A stretch of DNA of 5,707 bases from assembly GCA_937902695.1 (NCBI GenBank), contig CALFNI010000502.1, positions 1 to 5,707 of the forward strand, given 5' to 3'. The stretch is from an uncultured Rhodanobacteraceae bacterium. Its GTDB lineage: Bacteria; Pseudomonadota; Gammaproteobacteria; Xanthomonadales; Rhodanobacteraceae. Position 1 is the stretch's first letter; each line of letters opens with the position of its first letter. Shown one piece after another: positions 1 through 5,707 of this stretch. A program made the translations under genes and the position numbers. The notes beneath the pieces were generated by a model, which saw only the letters and a program-made list of their open reading frames with translations, searched no databases and was not told where the DNA came from.

Positions 1-31
1 CGATGAGGAGGGCGAGAGCGGATTGGCGCAT
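1..31 (-). CDS. Start of a divergently transcribed, probably exported protein (partial)
   Basis: On the minus strand an ATG at 31-29 opens a frame that runs off the left edge after ten codons, reading MRQSALALLI. A Shine-Dalgarno GGAG lies six bases upstream of this ATG, the best ribosome binding site in the window. The peptide has one basic residue followed by a hydrophobic run, as at the start of a signal peptide or membrane anchor. Only ten residues are visible, so the product cannot be named. The gene diverges from the transglutaminase-like gene at 140 and may share its control region. The call rests on the SD plus the hydrophobic start; a chance ATG remains possible. Confidence 0.5.
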   Translation of the reverse strand, partial: MRQSALALLI

Positions 32-139
32 GACGGGCTCCACTTGAAGGACGTGCTCGGAAAGGCGGCGCGAAGGAACGCTCGGGATTGCGACGCAGGC
101 CGCTGGACAACCCCGGACCGCCGCAACGATAGTCGTGCG
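32..139. promoter_or_regulatory. Divergent intergenic region
   Basis: This 108-base stretch lies between the minus-strand start at 31 and the plus-strand start at 140. It must hold the promoters of both genes if both are real. On the plus strand TGGACA (104-109) and GATAGT (128-133) are the best sigma70-like pair. I found no convincing promoter for the minus-strand gene and no clear operator palindrome. Confidence 0.5.
104..133 (+). promoter_or_regulatory. Candidate sigma70 promoter of the transglutaminase-like gene
   Basis: TGGACA at 104-109 matches the -35 consensus TTGACA at five of six bases. GATAGT at 128-133 matches the -10 consensus TATAAT at four of six. The spacer is 18 bases. Transcription would begin about seven bases after the -10 box, at or next to the A of the ATG at 140, giving a leaderless or nearly leaderless mRNA. 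That agrees with the absence of a Shine-Dalgarno before this start. Such matches also arise by chance, so this is tentative. Confidence 0.3.
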
Positions 140-1297
140 ATGGATACGCTGGCAACCGGCCGGCTGGCGCGAGCGGTCGCGCGGCTGGCGCTCGCGACGG
201 TTTTTCTCGGCACGCCGGCGGCGTGGGCCGATGCGCTGCGCTGGAACGTCGACATCGCGCCGGACGGCGAGATCTTCCCGGTGCTCGATCTTTCGCAGGC
301 GAGATCGGCGGCGAACGGCGCGGCGGGCGATGGCAGCGGGCTCGTCGCGGTGCGCGCGACGACGGACGTGCCGCGCGAAGTGCGCCTGACGGTGGAGACC
401 GAGGGGCTCGTGGCACCGGCCACGGTCGAAGCGCGCACGCTGCGCGGCGGCGTTGCGGTCGAGCTCCGGCCGCGGCTCGCGTGGGATGCGGCCTACCTGC
501 GCCGGCTCGCCGCGCCGCACCTCCAGGCGCTGCGGGTCCGCATCGAGGCGAAGGGGCTCCCCGCCGACGTGCGCGAGCTGACCGTGCGCGTGCACCCGCT
601 GGACGATGCGCTCTACTACTTCCGCGAAGGGCGCGATCGCGTCGATCTCGGCTGGGTGTTTGCGGCCTATGTCGATCCCGACGACGCCGTCGTCGATGCC
701 GTGCTCGAGCTCGCGCACGGTGCCGGCGCCACCTCCGACGCCGACGCCGGCACGGCCGATGCGAAGATCGCGCAGGTGCGCGGGGTCTGGAACGCGCTCG
801 AGGCGCACGGGCTTCGTTACGCCGAGGGCGATCCCGCGCTGAGCCGCGGCCCGAACATCTACAGCCAGCGCGTGCGTCTCGTCGCCGATAGCTGGGCCGA
901 GCGGCGCGCGAACTGCATCGACAGCAGCGTGCTGATCGCGTCCGTCCTCGAGCGGCTCGGCATCCGGAGCTTCATCGTGCTCGTGCCGCGGCATGCGTTC
1001 GTCGGGTTCTACGCGGCGTCGGACCGCGGCCGGCCCGAGTTCCTCGAGACGACGCTGCTCGGCACCGATGCGGGGCATCTGCCGCGCGCCGCGGCGAGCT
1101 CGTTCGACGCCGCGCGCGCGGCGGGACGCCAGCGGTTCAACCGCATCGCGGGCCGGCTCGACAAGGCGCACCGGCCGGATTACGCGCTGATCGACATCGA
1201 AACGGCGCGGGCCTACGGCATCGTGCCGCTGACGGCCCGCGCGCGCGAGGGCGAGCGGCCGCACGATGTCGCGGCCCGCGCCGCGCCGCTGCGCTGA
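140..1297 (+). CDS. Exported transglutaminase-like (Cys/His/Glu) protein
   Basis: The frame encodes 385 residues from the ATG at 140. Residues 1-30 form a signal peptide: an Arg-containing start, a hydrophobic core (LALATVFLG) and an AWA|DA cleavage site, so the mature protein is probably periplasmic. This start was chosen over a TTG at 23, which would add 39 polar residues before the signal peptide and overlap the divergent gene. Residues about 35-155 look like a beta-rich N-terminal region. The core at about 205-310 has the transglutaminase-like layout: Cys259 in NCIDSSVLIASVLERLGI, His285 in RHAFVGF, and an acidic residue in FLETTLLG (Glu303) as the likely third member. Family members cut or form isopeptide or peptide bonds, but some only bind; the substrate cannot be told from sequence. 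It lies upstream of a polysaccharide operon but has its own apparent promoter and a 141-base gap to the next gene, so a shared role is only a possibility. No Shine-Dalgarno is visible. Confidence 0.85.
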   Translation: MDTLATGRLARAVARLALATVFLGTPAAWADALRWNVDIAPDGEIFPVLDLSQARSAANGAAGDGSGLVAVRATTDVPREVRLTVETEGLVAPATVEARTLRGGVAVELRPRLAWDAAYLRRLAAPHLQALRVRIEAKGLPADVRELTVRVHPLDDALYYFREGRDRVDLGWVFAAYVDPDDAVVDAVLELAHGAGATSDADAGTADAKIAQVRGVWNALEAHGLRYAEGDPALSRGPNIYSQRVRLVADSWAERRANCIDSSVLIASVLERLGIRSFIVLVPRHAFVGFYAASDRGRPEFLETTLLGTDAGHLPRAAASSFDAARAAGRQRFNRIAGRLDKAHRPDYALIDIETARAYGIVPLTARAREGERPHDVAARAAPLR

Positions 1298-1325
1298 GCC
1301 GAACGCGCCCCAAACCCCGCAATTC

Positions 1326-1354
1326 TCGATAGCCGGGTGCCGCTATGGCACAAT
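1326..1354 (+). promoter_or_regulatory. Candidate sigma70 promoter of the polysaccharide operon
   Basis: TCGATA at 1326-1331 matches TTGACA at four of six bases. After a 17-base spacer CACAAT at 1349-1354 matches TATAAT at four of six. The -10 is extended by TG at 1346-1347. The stretch from about 1320 to 1357 is locally AT-richer than its surroundings. Transcription would start near 1361, giving a leader of roughly 78 bases to the ATG at 1439. This promoter would serve the methyltransferase gene and the glycosyltransferases behind it. Confidence 0.5.
1337..1351. repeat. Small perfect inverted repeat over the -10 region
   Basis: GTGCC at 1337-1341 and GGCAC at 1347-1351 form a perfect five-base inverted repeat around the loop GCTAT. 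The right arm overlaps the proposed extended -10. It could be a regulator half-site pair, or chance; five-base arms are common in GC-rich DNA. There is no T-run after it, so it is not an intrinsic terminator. Confidence 0.3.
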
Positions 1355-1360
1355 TTCGGC

Positions 1361-1438
1361 GGGCACTCTGGGGAGTCGCGCCGGCGAGCCCCGCCGTCCG
1401 GCCAGCCCCGCCCTCGTCCCGTCCAACGCCCGCAATCC
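1361..1438 (+). promoter_or_regulatory. C-rich, G-poor 5' leader of the operon
   Basis: From 1381 to 1438 I count about 33 C against 14 G in 58 bases, and from 1411 to 1438 about 16 C against 4 G. This is unlike the balanced G and C of the coding regions. C-rich, G-poor, unstructured RNA is the known signature of Rho loading (rut) sites, so the leader could allow Rho-dependent control of the operon or terminate read-through from the upstream gene. No Shine-Dalgarno occurs before the ATG at 1439, and no intrinsic terminator is visible between 1298 and 1438. Confidence 0.3.
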
Positions 1439-2821
1439 ATGCCAATCACGCCGATGTCGTCCGCCCGCGCGGAGAACGCCGCTTCCGATGCGAACGACAG
1501 CTATCTCGCGGGCGTAAAAGCCGAGATCCGCGCCGATGCCGACGCCGCGCGCATGCGCGCGCCGCTGCCGCGCAAGGAAGCCCCGCCGGCGCGGAGCGCC
1601 GAGCGGCTCTCGCATGACGGCACGATCGATCGCGCGCGTCTCGACTATTCGATCGCCGAGCTCACCGGCGACCATTACACGGCATTCGTAGACGCCGCAT
1701 TTCGCGCGCTGCTCAAGCGCCCGCCCGACGAGCCCGGCCTCGACGCGCAGATCCGCCTGCTGGCGGCGGGTGCGCCGAAGGCCGAGGTGCTCGGCAATCT
1801 TCGTTATTCGCCGGAAGGACGCGCGATCGGCACGCGCGTCCGCGGCCTGCTGCCGCGCTACGCGCTGGCCAAGCTCACGCGCGTTCCGGTCGTCGGCTTC
1901 GGCTTGAACTGGCTGATCGCGTTCGCGGGCCTGCCGCTGATGCTGCGCCATCAACGCGCGGCCGACACGCGCAATGCCGCGCAATTCCTCGATGCCCAGG
2001 CGCACGCGGGCCGCATCGCCGACGACGTGCGCGGCACCAACGCGCGCGTCGACGGCGTGCGCGGCGAGCTCGGCGAGGCGAGCGCGCGTCTCGCGCAACT
2101 GACGGCGTCGTTCGATGAGCGCGTCGGCACGCTCGACGCGCGCGTCGGCGAGACCGAGAGCCGGCTCGGCGACGTGCCGTCGCTGCGCCATTACGTGCAC
2201 GCGGTCAACCACTGGCTCGTCTCGCTGCAGGCTGCGATCGACGGCATCGAAGGCGCGTCGGACGCGAACAGGGCGCATGCCGATGCGCTGATCGCCGCGG
2301 TGCACGACGCGAGCGAAGTCGCCGCCGCGCGCGCTGCGCGCCAATCGGCGTGGATCGCAGCGTTGCGCGACCGCATCGGTGCGCGCGCCCGCGTCGTCGA
2401 GCTCGGCAGCGGCGACGGCAGCTTCGCCGCGGCGCTCGCCGGCCTCGGCGCCGATGTCGCCGGCTTCGAATCGAACGGCGTGCTCGCGCGACGCGCGCGC
2501 GAACGCGGCCTGAATGTCGCCGCCGGCGATCCGATGGCGGCGCTCGCGCGCTGCGAAGACCGGAGCCTCGATGCGGTCGCGGTCTCGGGCCCGCCGGCCG
2601 GCGACGGCCTCGCGACGCTGCTCGCCGAGGCCGCGCGCGCGCTGAAGCCCGGCGGCTGGCTGCTGATCGCGGCGGGCGAGCCGAAGCGTCTGGCGGATCT
2701 CGCGAACGGACGCGTCGCCATGCTCGACCGGCCGATCGCCTCGGCGCTGCTCGGCGCGGCCGGTTTCGCGGTCGATACGGCATTCGGCGGACCCGACGCC
2801 GTGCTGGCGCGGCGCGCATGA
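1439..2821 (+). CDS. DUF4214-like / coiled-coil / SAM-dependent methyltransferase fusion
   Basis: The frame encodes 460 residues from the ATG at 1439; the ATG at 1454 is an alternative, and the upstream GTG at 1337 lies inside the promoter. Residues 1-70 are polar. Residues about 76-130 resemble DUF4214, with FVDAAFRALLKRPPDEPGLD and a later YSPEGR. A hydrophobic stretch at 149-169 (VPVVGFGLNWLIAFAGLPLML) may touch the membrane. Residues about 175-245 are Ala/Arg/Glu-rich with heptad spacing, a probable coiled coil. A helical linker containing NHWLVSLQ follows. Residues 318-450 are a class I methyltransferase: motif I VELGSGDGS (320-328), acidic Glu344 after the second strand, the fourth strand LDAVAVSG (377-384), and LKPGGWLLIA (402-411). 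It probably methylates a sugar or the end of a growing glycan at the inner membrane. The substrate is not determined. It heads the operon and is followed by three glycosyltransferases. Confidence 0.85.
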   Translation: MPITPMSSARAENAASDANDSYLAGVKAEIRADADAARMRAPLPRKEAPPARSAERLSHDGTIDRARLDYSIAELTGDHYTAFVDAAFRALLKRPPDEPGLDAQIRLLAAGAPKAEVLGNLRYSPEGRAIGTRVRGLLPRYALAKLTRVPVVGFGLNWLIAFAGLPLMLRHQRAADTRNAAQFLDAQAHAGRIADDVRGTNARVDGVRGELGEASARLAQLTASFDERVGTLDARVGETESRLGDVPSLRHYVHAVNHWLVSLQAAIDGIEGASDANRAHADALIAAVHDASEVAAARAARQSAWIAALRDRIGARARVVELGSGDGSFAAALAGLGADVAGFESNGVLARRARERGLNVAAGDPMAALARCEDRSLDAVAVSGPPAGDGLATLLAEAARALKPGGWLLIAAGEPKRLADLANGRVAMLDRPIASALLGAAGFAVDTAFGGPDAVLARRA

Positions 2822-2853
2822 CGACCGGCAACGCGGCGTACGCACGCACATGA
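2818..2853 (+). CDS. Possible 11-residue coupling mini-ORF
   Basis: An ATG at 2818 overlaps the TGA stop of the methyltransferase (ATGA at 2818-2821). It opens an 11-codon frame, MTTGNAAYART, whose TGA overlaps the ATG of the first glycosyltransferase (ATGA at 2850-2853). A ribosome could finish the methyltransferase, restart here, and restart again at the glycosyltransferase. It probably acts in coupling, if at all, rather than as a functional peptide. No Shine-Dalgarno is visible at either start. Chance is a real alternative. Confidence 0.3.
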   Translation: MTTGNAAYART

Positions 2854-3938
2854 GAGTCGCCATGCTGGTGCCGGGGCTCGCGCCGTACGACGCGGTCAGC
2901 AACGACACGCTCGGCATGACCGCGGCGCTGCGCGCGCTCGGCCACGAAGTCGCGGTGTTCGCGCCGCATTCCCGCGATGTCGCCGAGGCGGTCCGTCCGC
3001 ACGCGGAGATCGACGCGTGGCTCGCCGGCGCCGACGACGTCCTCGTCTATCACTACTGCATCGGCTGGGATTTCGCGCTCGATCTGTTGCGGCGCACGAA
3101 GGCGCGCCGCGTCGTGCGCTACCACAACATCACGCCGCCGGAGTTCTTCGAGGGCTGGTCGGAAGGCTACGTCAGCGCGTGCACGGCCGGCCGCGCCGAG
3201 CTCGATGCGTACGCGGCGCTCGACTGCGAGCTCTATCTCGGCTGCTCGCCGTTCAATCTCGAGGATTTTCTGAAGCGCGGCGTCGATCCGGGACGCTGCG
3301 CCGTGCTGCCGCCGTTCCACAAGGTCGAAGAGCTGCTCGCCGCCGCACCGGACGCGCGCCGGCTCGGCTCGAGCTCGGATGGCGCGCCGGAGTTGCTGAT
3401 GGTCGGCCGCATCGCGCCGAACAAGGGCGATTTCGCGCTGATCGACGCGCTGACGGTCTGCCGGCGGATGTCCGATCCGCGCACGCGCCTCCTGCGCATC
3501 GGCAAGCTGGATCCGAACCTCGAGCGCTACGGCGTTGCCGTGCGCGAGCACATGCACGCGATGGGCGCCGACGCGGCCGTCGTCTCGATCGACGATGCGA
3601 CACCCTCGGAGCTTCGCGCCGCGTATGCGGCCGCCGACGCGCTCGTGATGATGAGCGCGCACGAAGGGTTCTGCGTGCCGCTCGTCGAGGCGATGGCGCT
3701 CGGCACGCCGATCGTCGCGTTCGGCTCGAGCGCGCTCGCCTGGACCATCGGCGACGCGGGCATCGTCTGGAACGAGCCCGACCCGCATCTCGTCGCGATG
3801 TCGGTCATGCGCATCCATACCGATCTCATGCTGCGCGAGATGCTGCGCGAGCTCGGGCGGGCGCGTTATCGCGACGCGTTCTCGCCGGCCGCGCTGGCGG
3901 GAAATCTCGAAGCCGCGTTCGCGCGGTTCGCCGCATGA
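2850..3938 (+). CDS. GT4 family glycosyltransferase (first of a tandem pair)
   Basis: The 362-residue protein has two Rossmann-like halves (GT-B fold), of a size usual for GT4 retaining enzymes. The N-terminal acceptor half carries YHYCIGW (67-73) and VVRYHNITPPEFF (88-100), typical of a GT4 subgroup found in polysaccharide clusters. The donor half carries VGRIAPNKG (185-193), whose Arg187 and Lys192 are expected to contact the nucleotide-sugar phosphates, and the EX7E motif EGFCVPLVE (Glu272, Glu280). It should add a sugar from a nucleotide donor to a lipid-linked or polysaccharide acceptor in the cytoplasm; donor and linkage cannot be told. Where relatives usually read V-P-E-T before GDAG, this protein has L-A-W-T (296-299). 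The ATG at 2850 follows the methyltransferase by 28 bases with no Shine-Dalgarno, and its last four bases overlap the next gene. It is about 45% identical to that neighbour by hand count. Confidence 0.92.
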   Translation: MRVAMLVPGLAPYDAVSNDTLGMTAALRALGHEVAVFAPHSRDVAEAVRPHAEIDAWLAGADDVLVYHYCIGWDFALDLLRRTKARRVVRYHNITPPEFFEGWSEGYVSACTAGRAELDAYAALDCELYLGCSPFNLEDFLKRGVDPGRCAVLPPFHKVEELLAAAPDARRLGSSSDGAPELLMVGRIAPNKGDFALIDALTVCRRMSDPRTRLLRIGKLDPNLERYGVAVREHMHAMGADAAVVSIDDATPSELRAAYAAADALVMMSAHEGFCVPLVEAMALGTPIVAFGSSALAWTIGDAGIVWNEPDPHLVAMSVMRIHTDLMLREMLRELGRARYRDAFSPAALAGNLEAAFARFAA

Positions 3939-5020
3939 AGGCCGCGCTGCTGCTGCCGGTGTTCGCGAGCCGCGACGCGATCGGCGCCGACGTGCTCGGC
4001 ATGCTCGATTGCCTGACCGCGCGCGGCATCGAGACGCGCATCTTCTGCGACGGCCGCGACGACGTTGCCACGCCGACGCATCCGGTATCCGAGCTCCTGC
4101 GCTTCGCCGGCGGCCCGGACGACCTGATCGTCTACCACTATTCGATCGGCTGGCCGGAGGCGATCGAGATCCTGCGCAAGGCACGCGGCTTTCGCGTCGT
4201 GCGCTACCACAACATCACGCCGCCGGCGTTCTTCGAGGGCATCTCGCCGCTGCATGTCGATACGTGCAGCCGCGGGCGCGCCGAGATTCCGGTGGTCGCC
4301 TCGCTCGGCTGCGAGCTTTACCTCGCCGATTCGTCGTTCAACGGCGGCGAGCTCGTCGCGGACGGCGCGCCCCGGGATAGCGTGCAGGTGCTGCCGCCGT
4401 TCCATCGCGTCGAGGAGCTGCTCGACCGCGAGGCCGATCTCGCGCTGCTCGACGAGCTCGGCGACGGCACGTTCAACTTCCTGATGGTCGGCCGCGTCGC
4501 GCCGAACAAGGGCCATCTCGATCTCGTCGACGCGTTCGCGACCTACGTCGACCGCTTCGGCGACGACGCGCGGCTCGTGCTGATCGGCAAGACCGACGTG
4601 CACCTTCGCGCGTACGAGATGGCGATCCACGAGCGCATCGCGCAGCACCGGCTCGGCCATCGCGCGCGCTGGCTGCTCGTCGCGAGCGAGGCGGAGCTCA
4701 AGGCCGCCTACCTCGCGAGCCACGTGCTGATGCTGCTCAGCCGGCACGAGGGATTCTGCGTGCCGCTCGTCGAGGCGATGGCATTCAAGCTGCCGATCGT
4801 CGCCCGCGCATGCGCGGCCGTTCCGGAAACGATCGGCGACGCCGGCATCGTCTGGCCCGACGCCGATCCGCTGCTGTTCGCCGCGTCGGCGAACCGCGTG
4901 CTCCACGACCGCGAGCTGCAATGGCGCCTGCAGGAGCGCGGCGCCGCCCGCTATCGCGCCGAGTTCGCGCCTGCCCGTCTGCAAGAGCGTTTCGTCGCGC
5001 TGCTCGGCCTCGCGCGATGA
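3935..5020 (+). CDS. GT4 family glycosyltransferase (second of a tandem pair)
   Basis: The 361-residue protein is a paralogue of the preceding gene and aligns with it without gaps over nearly its whole length. YHYSIGW (67-73), VVRYHNITPPAFF (88-100), VGRVAPNKG (185-193) and the EX7E motif EGFCVPLVE (Glu272, Glu280) occupy identical residue numbers. It keeps the usual VPETIGDAG at 296-304. It is expected to transfer a sugar in the cytoplasm to the growing glycan, probably in a step related to but distinct from that of its twin. The start is the ATG in the ATGA overlap at 3935-3938. The same frame stays open far upstream (to about 3017), but that part is an Arg-rich shadow of the first glycosyltransferase, so this is not a fusion. 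It ends in another ATGA overlap with the next gene, and no Shine-Dalgarno precedes its start. Confidence 0.92.
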   Translation: MKAALLLPVFASRDAIGADVLGMLDCLTARGIETRIFCDGRDDVATPTHPVSELLRFAGGPDDLIVYHYSIGWPEAIEILRKARGFRVVRYHNITPPAFFEGISPLHVDTCSRGRAEIPVVASLGCELYLADSSFNGGELVADGAPRDSVQVLPPFHRVEELLDREADLALLDELGDGTFNFLMVGRVAPNKGHLDLVDAFATYVDRFGDDARLVLIGKTDVHLRAYEMAIHERIAQHRLGHRARWLLVASEAELKAAYLASHVLMLLSRHEGFCVPLVEAMAFKLPIVARACAAVPETIGDAGIVWPDADPLLFAASANRVLHDRELQWRLQERGAARYRAEFAPARLQERFVALLGLAR

Positions 5021-5707
5021 AGCCGCGCATCGCGATCGTCGCGCAGCGCTGGGCGCCCGAAATGGTCGGCGGATCGGAGGCGCTCGCCTGGCAATACGCC
5101 GAGCTGCTGAGCGAGGATTTCGAGGTCGACCTCCTGACCTCGACCGCGCTCGACTACATCACCTGGCAAAACGCGCTGCCTGAAGGTGCCGAACGCGTCG
5201 GCGGCGTCACCGTGCGGCGCTTCGCGACCGCATTCGCGCGCAGCGAATACTTCTTCACGCTCGACCGCAAGGTTCGCGCCGACTGGGCAACGAGCGGCAC
5301 GACGAGCGAGCGCGCCGCGCGTTTCTGGACGACGGCGCTGCAGGAGGAAGTCATCAAGTTCCAGGGGCCCTGGTGTCCGGGGCTCTTCGCGCACCTCGAT
5401 GCGCACGCCGACGACTACAAGGCGGTCGTGCTCACGACGTATCTCTATCCGACGAGCTATTTCGCGGCGTGCCGCTTCGTTTCGAAGAAGCTCCTTATGG
5501 CGCCGACGCTGCACGACGAGCCGATGGCGCATCTGCCCGTCTACCAGCGCTATCGCGAGCGCATCGCGCGGTTTCTGTGGCTCACGAACGCGGAGCGCAA
5601 TCTCGCGGCGCGCCTGTGGGGTGTCGAGCAGGGCAACGTGATCGGCATGACCATCGACGCGGCGACGGCGAAACCCGAGTCGATGCCGTATCCGTACCTG
5701 CTTTATT
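5017..5707 (+). CDS. GT4-like glycosyltransferase, N-terminal half (cut by window edge)
   Basis: The frame opens at the ATG of the ATGA overlap at 5017-5020 and stays open for 230 codons to the right edge. The visible part is a GT-B acceptor domain. It begins with a short beta strand (RIAIVAQRW), then the Gly-rich loop VGGSEALAWQYAELL (17-31) that in GT4 enzymes contacts the donor phosphates. ALDYITWQNALPEGAERVGG (44-63) and APTLHDEP (162-169) are features I recognise from a GT4-type group in polysaccharide loci. TNAERNLA (190-197) and VIGMTID (208-214) lead into the interdomain linker. The window ends just where the VGR and later EX7E donor motifs would be expected, so catalytic completeness cannot be judged. 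It is only distantly related to the two glycosyltransferases before it and probably forms a different linkage of the same glycan. Confidence 0.85.
   Translation, partial: MKPRIAIVAQRWAPEMVGGSEALAWQYAELLSEDFEVDLLTSTALDYITWQNALPEGAERVGGVTVRRFATAFARSEYFFTLDRKVRADWATSGTTSERAARFWTTALQEEVIKFQGPWCPGLFAHLDAHADDYKAVVLTTYLYPTSYFAACRFVSKKLLMAPTLHDEPMAHLPVYQRYRERIARFLWLTNAERNLAARLWGVEQGNVIGMTIDAATAKPESMPYPYLLY

Noticed and set aside
23..139. Upstream TTG start for the transglutaminase-like gene
   Set aside because: It would put 39 polar residues before an evident signal peptide and run into the start of the divergent gene.
1298..1438. Intrinsic terminator after the transglutaminase-like gene
   Set aside because: No stable GC stem followed by a T-run is present; the only neat inverted repeat overlaps the proposed promoter.
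1343..2917. A 524-codon open frame on the minus strand opposite the methyltransferase gene
   Set aside because: It is Arg/Ala-rich, has no recognisable motif and mirrors a gene with clear domains. Long antisense open frames are expected at this GC content.
3017..3934. N-terminal extension of the second glycosyltransferase by about 306 codons
   Set aside because: The extension overlaps the whole body of the first glycosyltransferase in another frame and is Arg-rich without motifs. The ATG at 3935 matches the paralogue's N-terminus.
2205..4184. A 659-codon minus-strand open frame across the methyltransferase and glycosyltransferases
   Set aside because: Its composition is dominated by Arg and repeats such as RRR, it spans several real genes, and it shows no domain motif; it is a GC shadow.
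3866..4984. A 372-codon minus-strand open frame opposite the second glycosyltransferase
   Set aside because: No family motif is visible and it lies wholly antisense to a gene with intact GT4 motifs.
1..5707. CRISPR array, tRNA/rRNA, insertion sequence, toxin-antitoxin or defence genes
   Set aside because: No repeat-spacer pattern, RNA gene or transposase-like coding region was seen, and all plus-strand coding space is explained by polysaccharide-type genes and one exported protein.

Overview
The window is very GC-rich (by eye near 70%), with strong G/C preference at third codon positions. It reads as chromosomal DNA of a betaproteobacterium. Burkholderia (sensu stricto, possibly the pseudomallei/thailandensis group) is my best guess, from codon use and gene content; this is an impression, not a database match.

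Layout. Bases 1-31 hold the first ten codons of a gene leaving to the left on the minus strand; it has a good Shine-Dalgarno and a signal-peptide-like start. A short divergent intergenic region (32-139) separates it from a plus-strand gene at 140-1297. That gene encodes an exported protein with a Cys/His/Glu transglutaminase-like core. A 141-base gap follows, carrying a plausible sigma70 promoter (about 1326-1354) and a C-rich, G-poor leader. From 1439 to the right edge, four plus-strand genes form one tight operon: a DUF4214-like / coiled-coil / SAM-methyltransferase fusion (1439-2821), two tandem paralogous GT4 glycosyltransferases (2850-3938 and 3935-5020), and the N-terminal part of a third, more distant GT4-like glycosyltransferase (5017 to the edge).

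How they work together. Several retaining-type GT4 enzymes plus a methyltransferase with a coiled-coil stalk is typical of a surface polysaccharide (O-antigen, capsule or exopolysaccharide) assembly locus. The glycosyltransferases would add sugars on the cytoplasmic face, and the methyltransferase could methylate the glycan or cap its end. The last two junctions are 4-base ATGA overlaps. The first glycosyltransferase is reached through a 28-base gap that is itself spanned by an 11-codon mini-ORF joined by ATGA at both ends. None of the internal starts has a recognisable Shine-Dalgarno, which points to translational coupling.

I see no CRISPR array, tRNA, rRNA, insertion sequence or obvious defence system. 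The many long open frames on the opposite strand are Arg-rich, low-complexity shadows caused by high GC. The best leads are the methyltransferase fusion as a possible chain-length ruler, the mini-ORF bridge, and the two colinear paralogues. The window does not contain a clearly new system.
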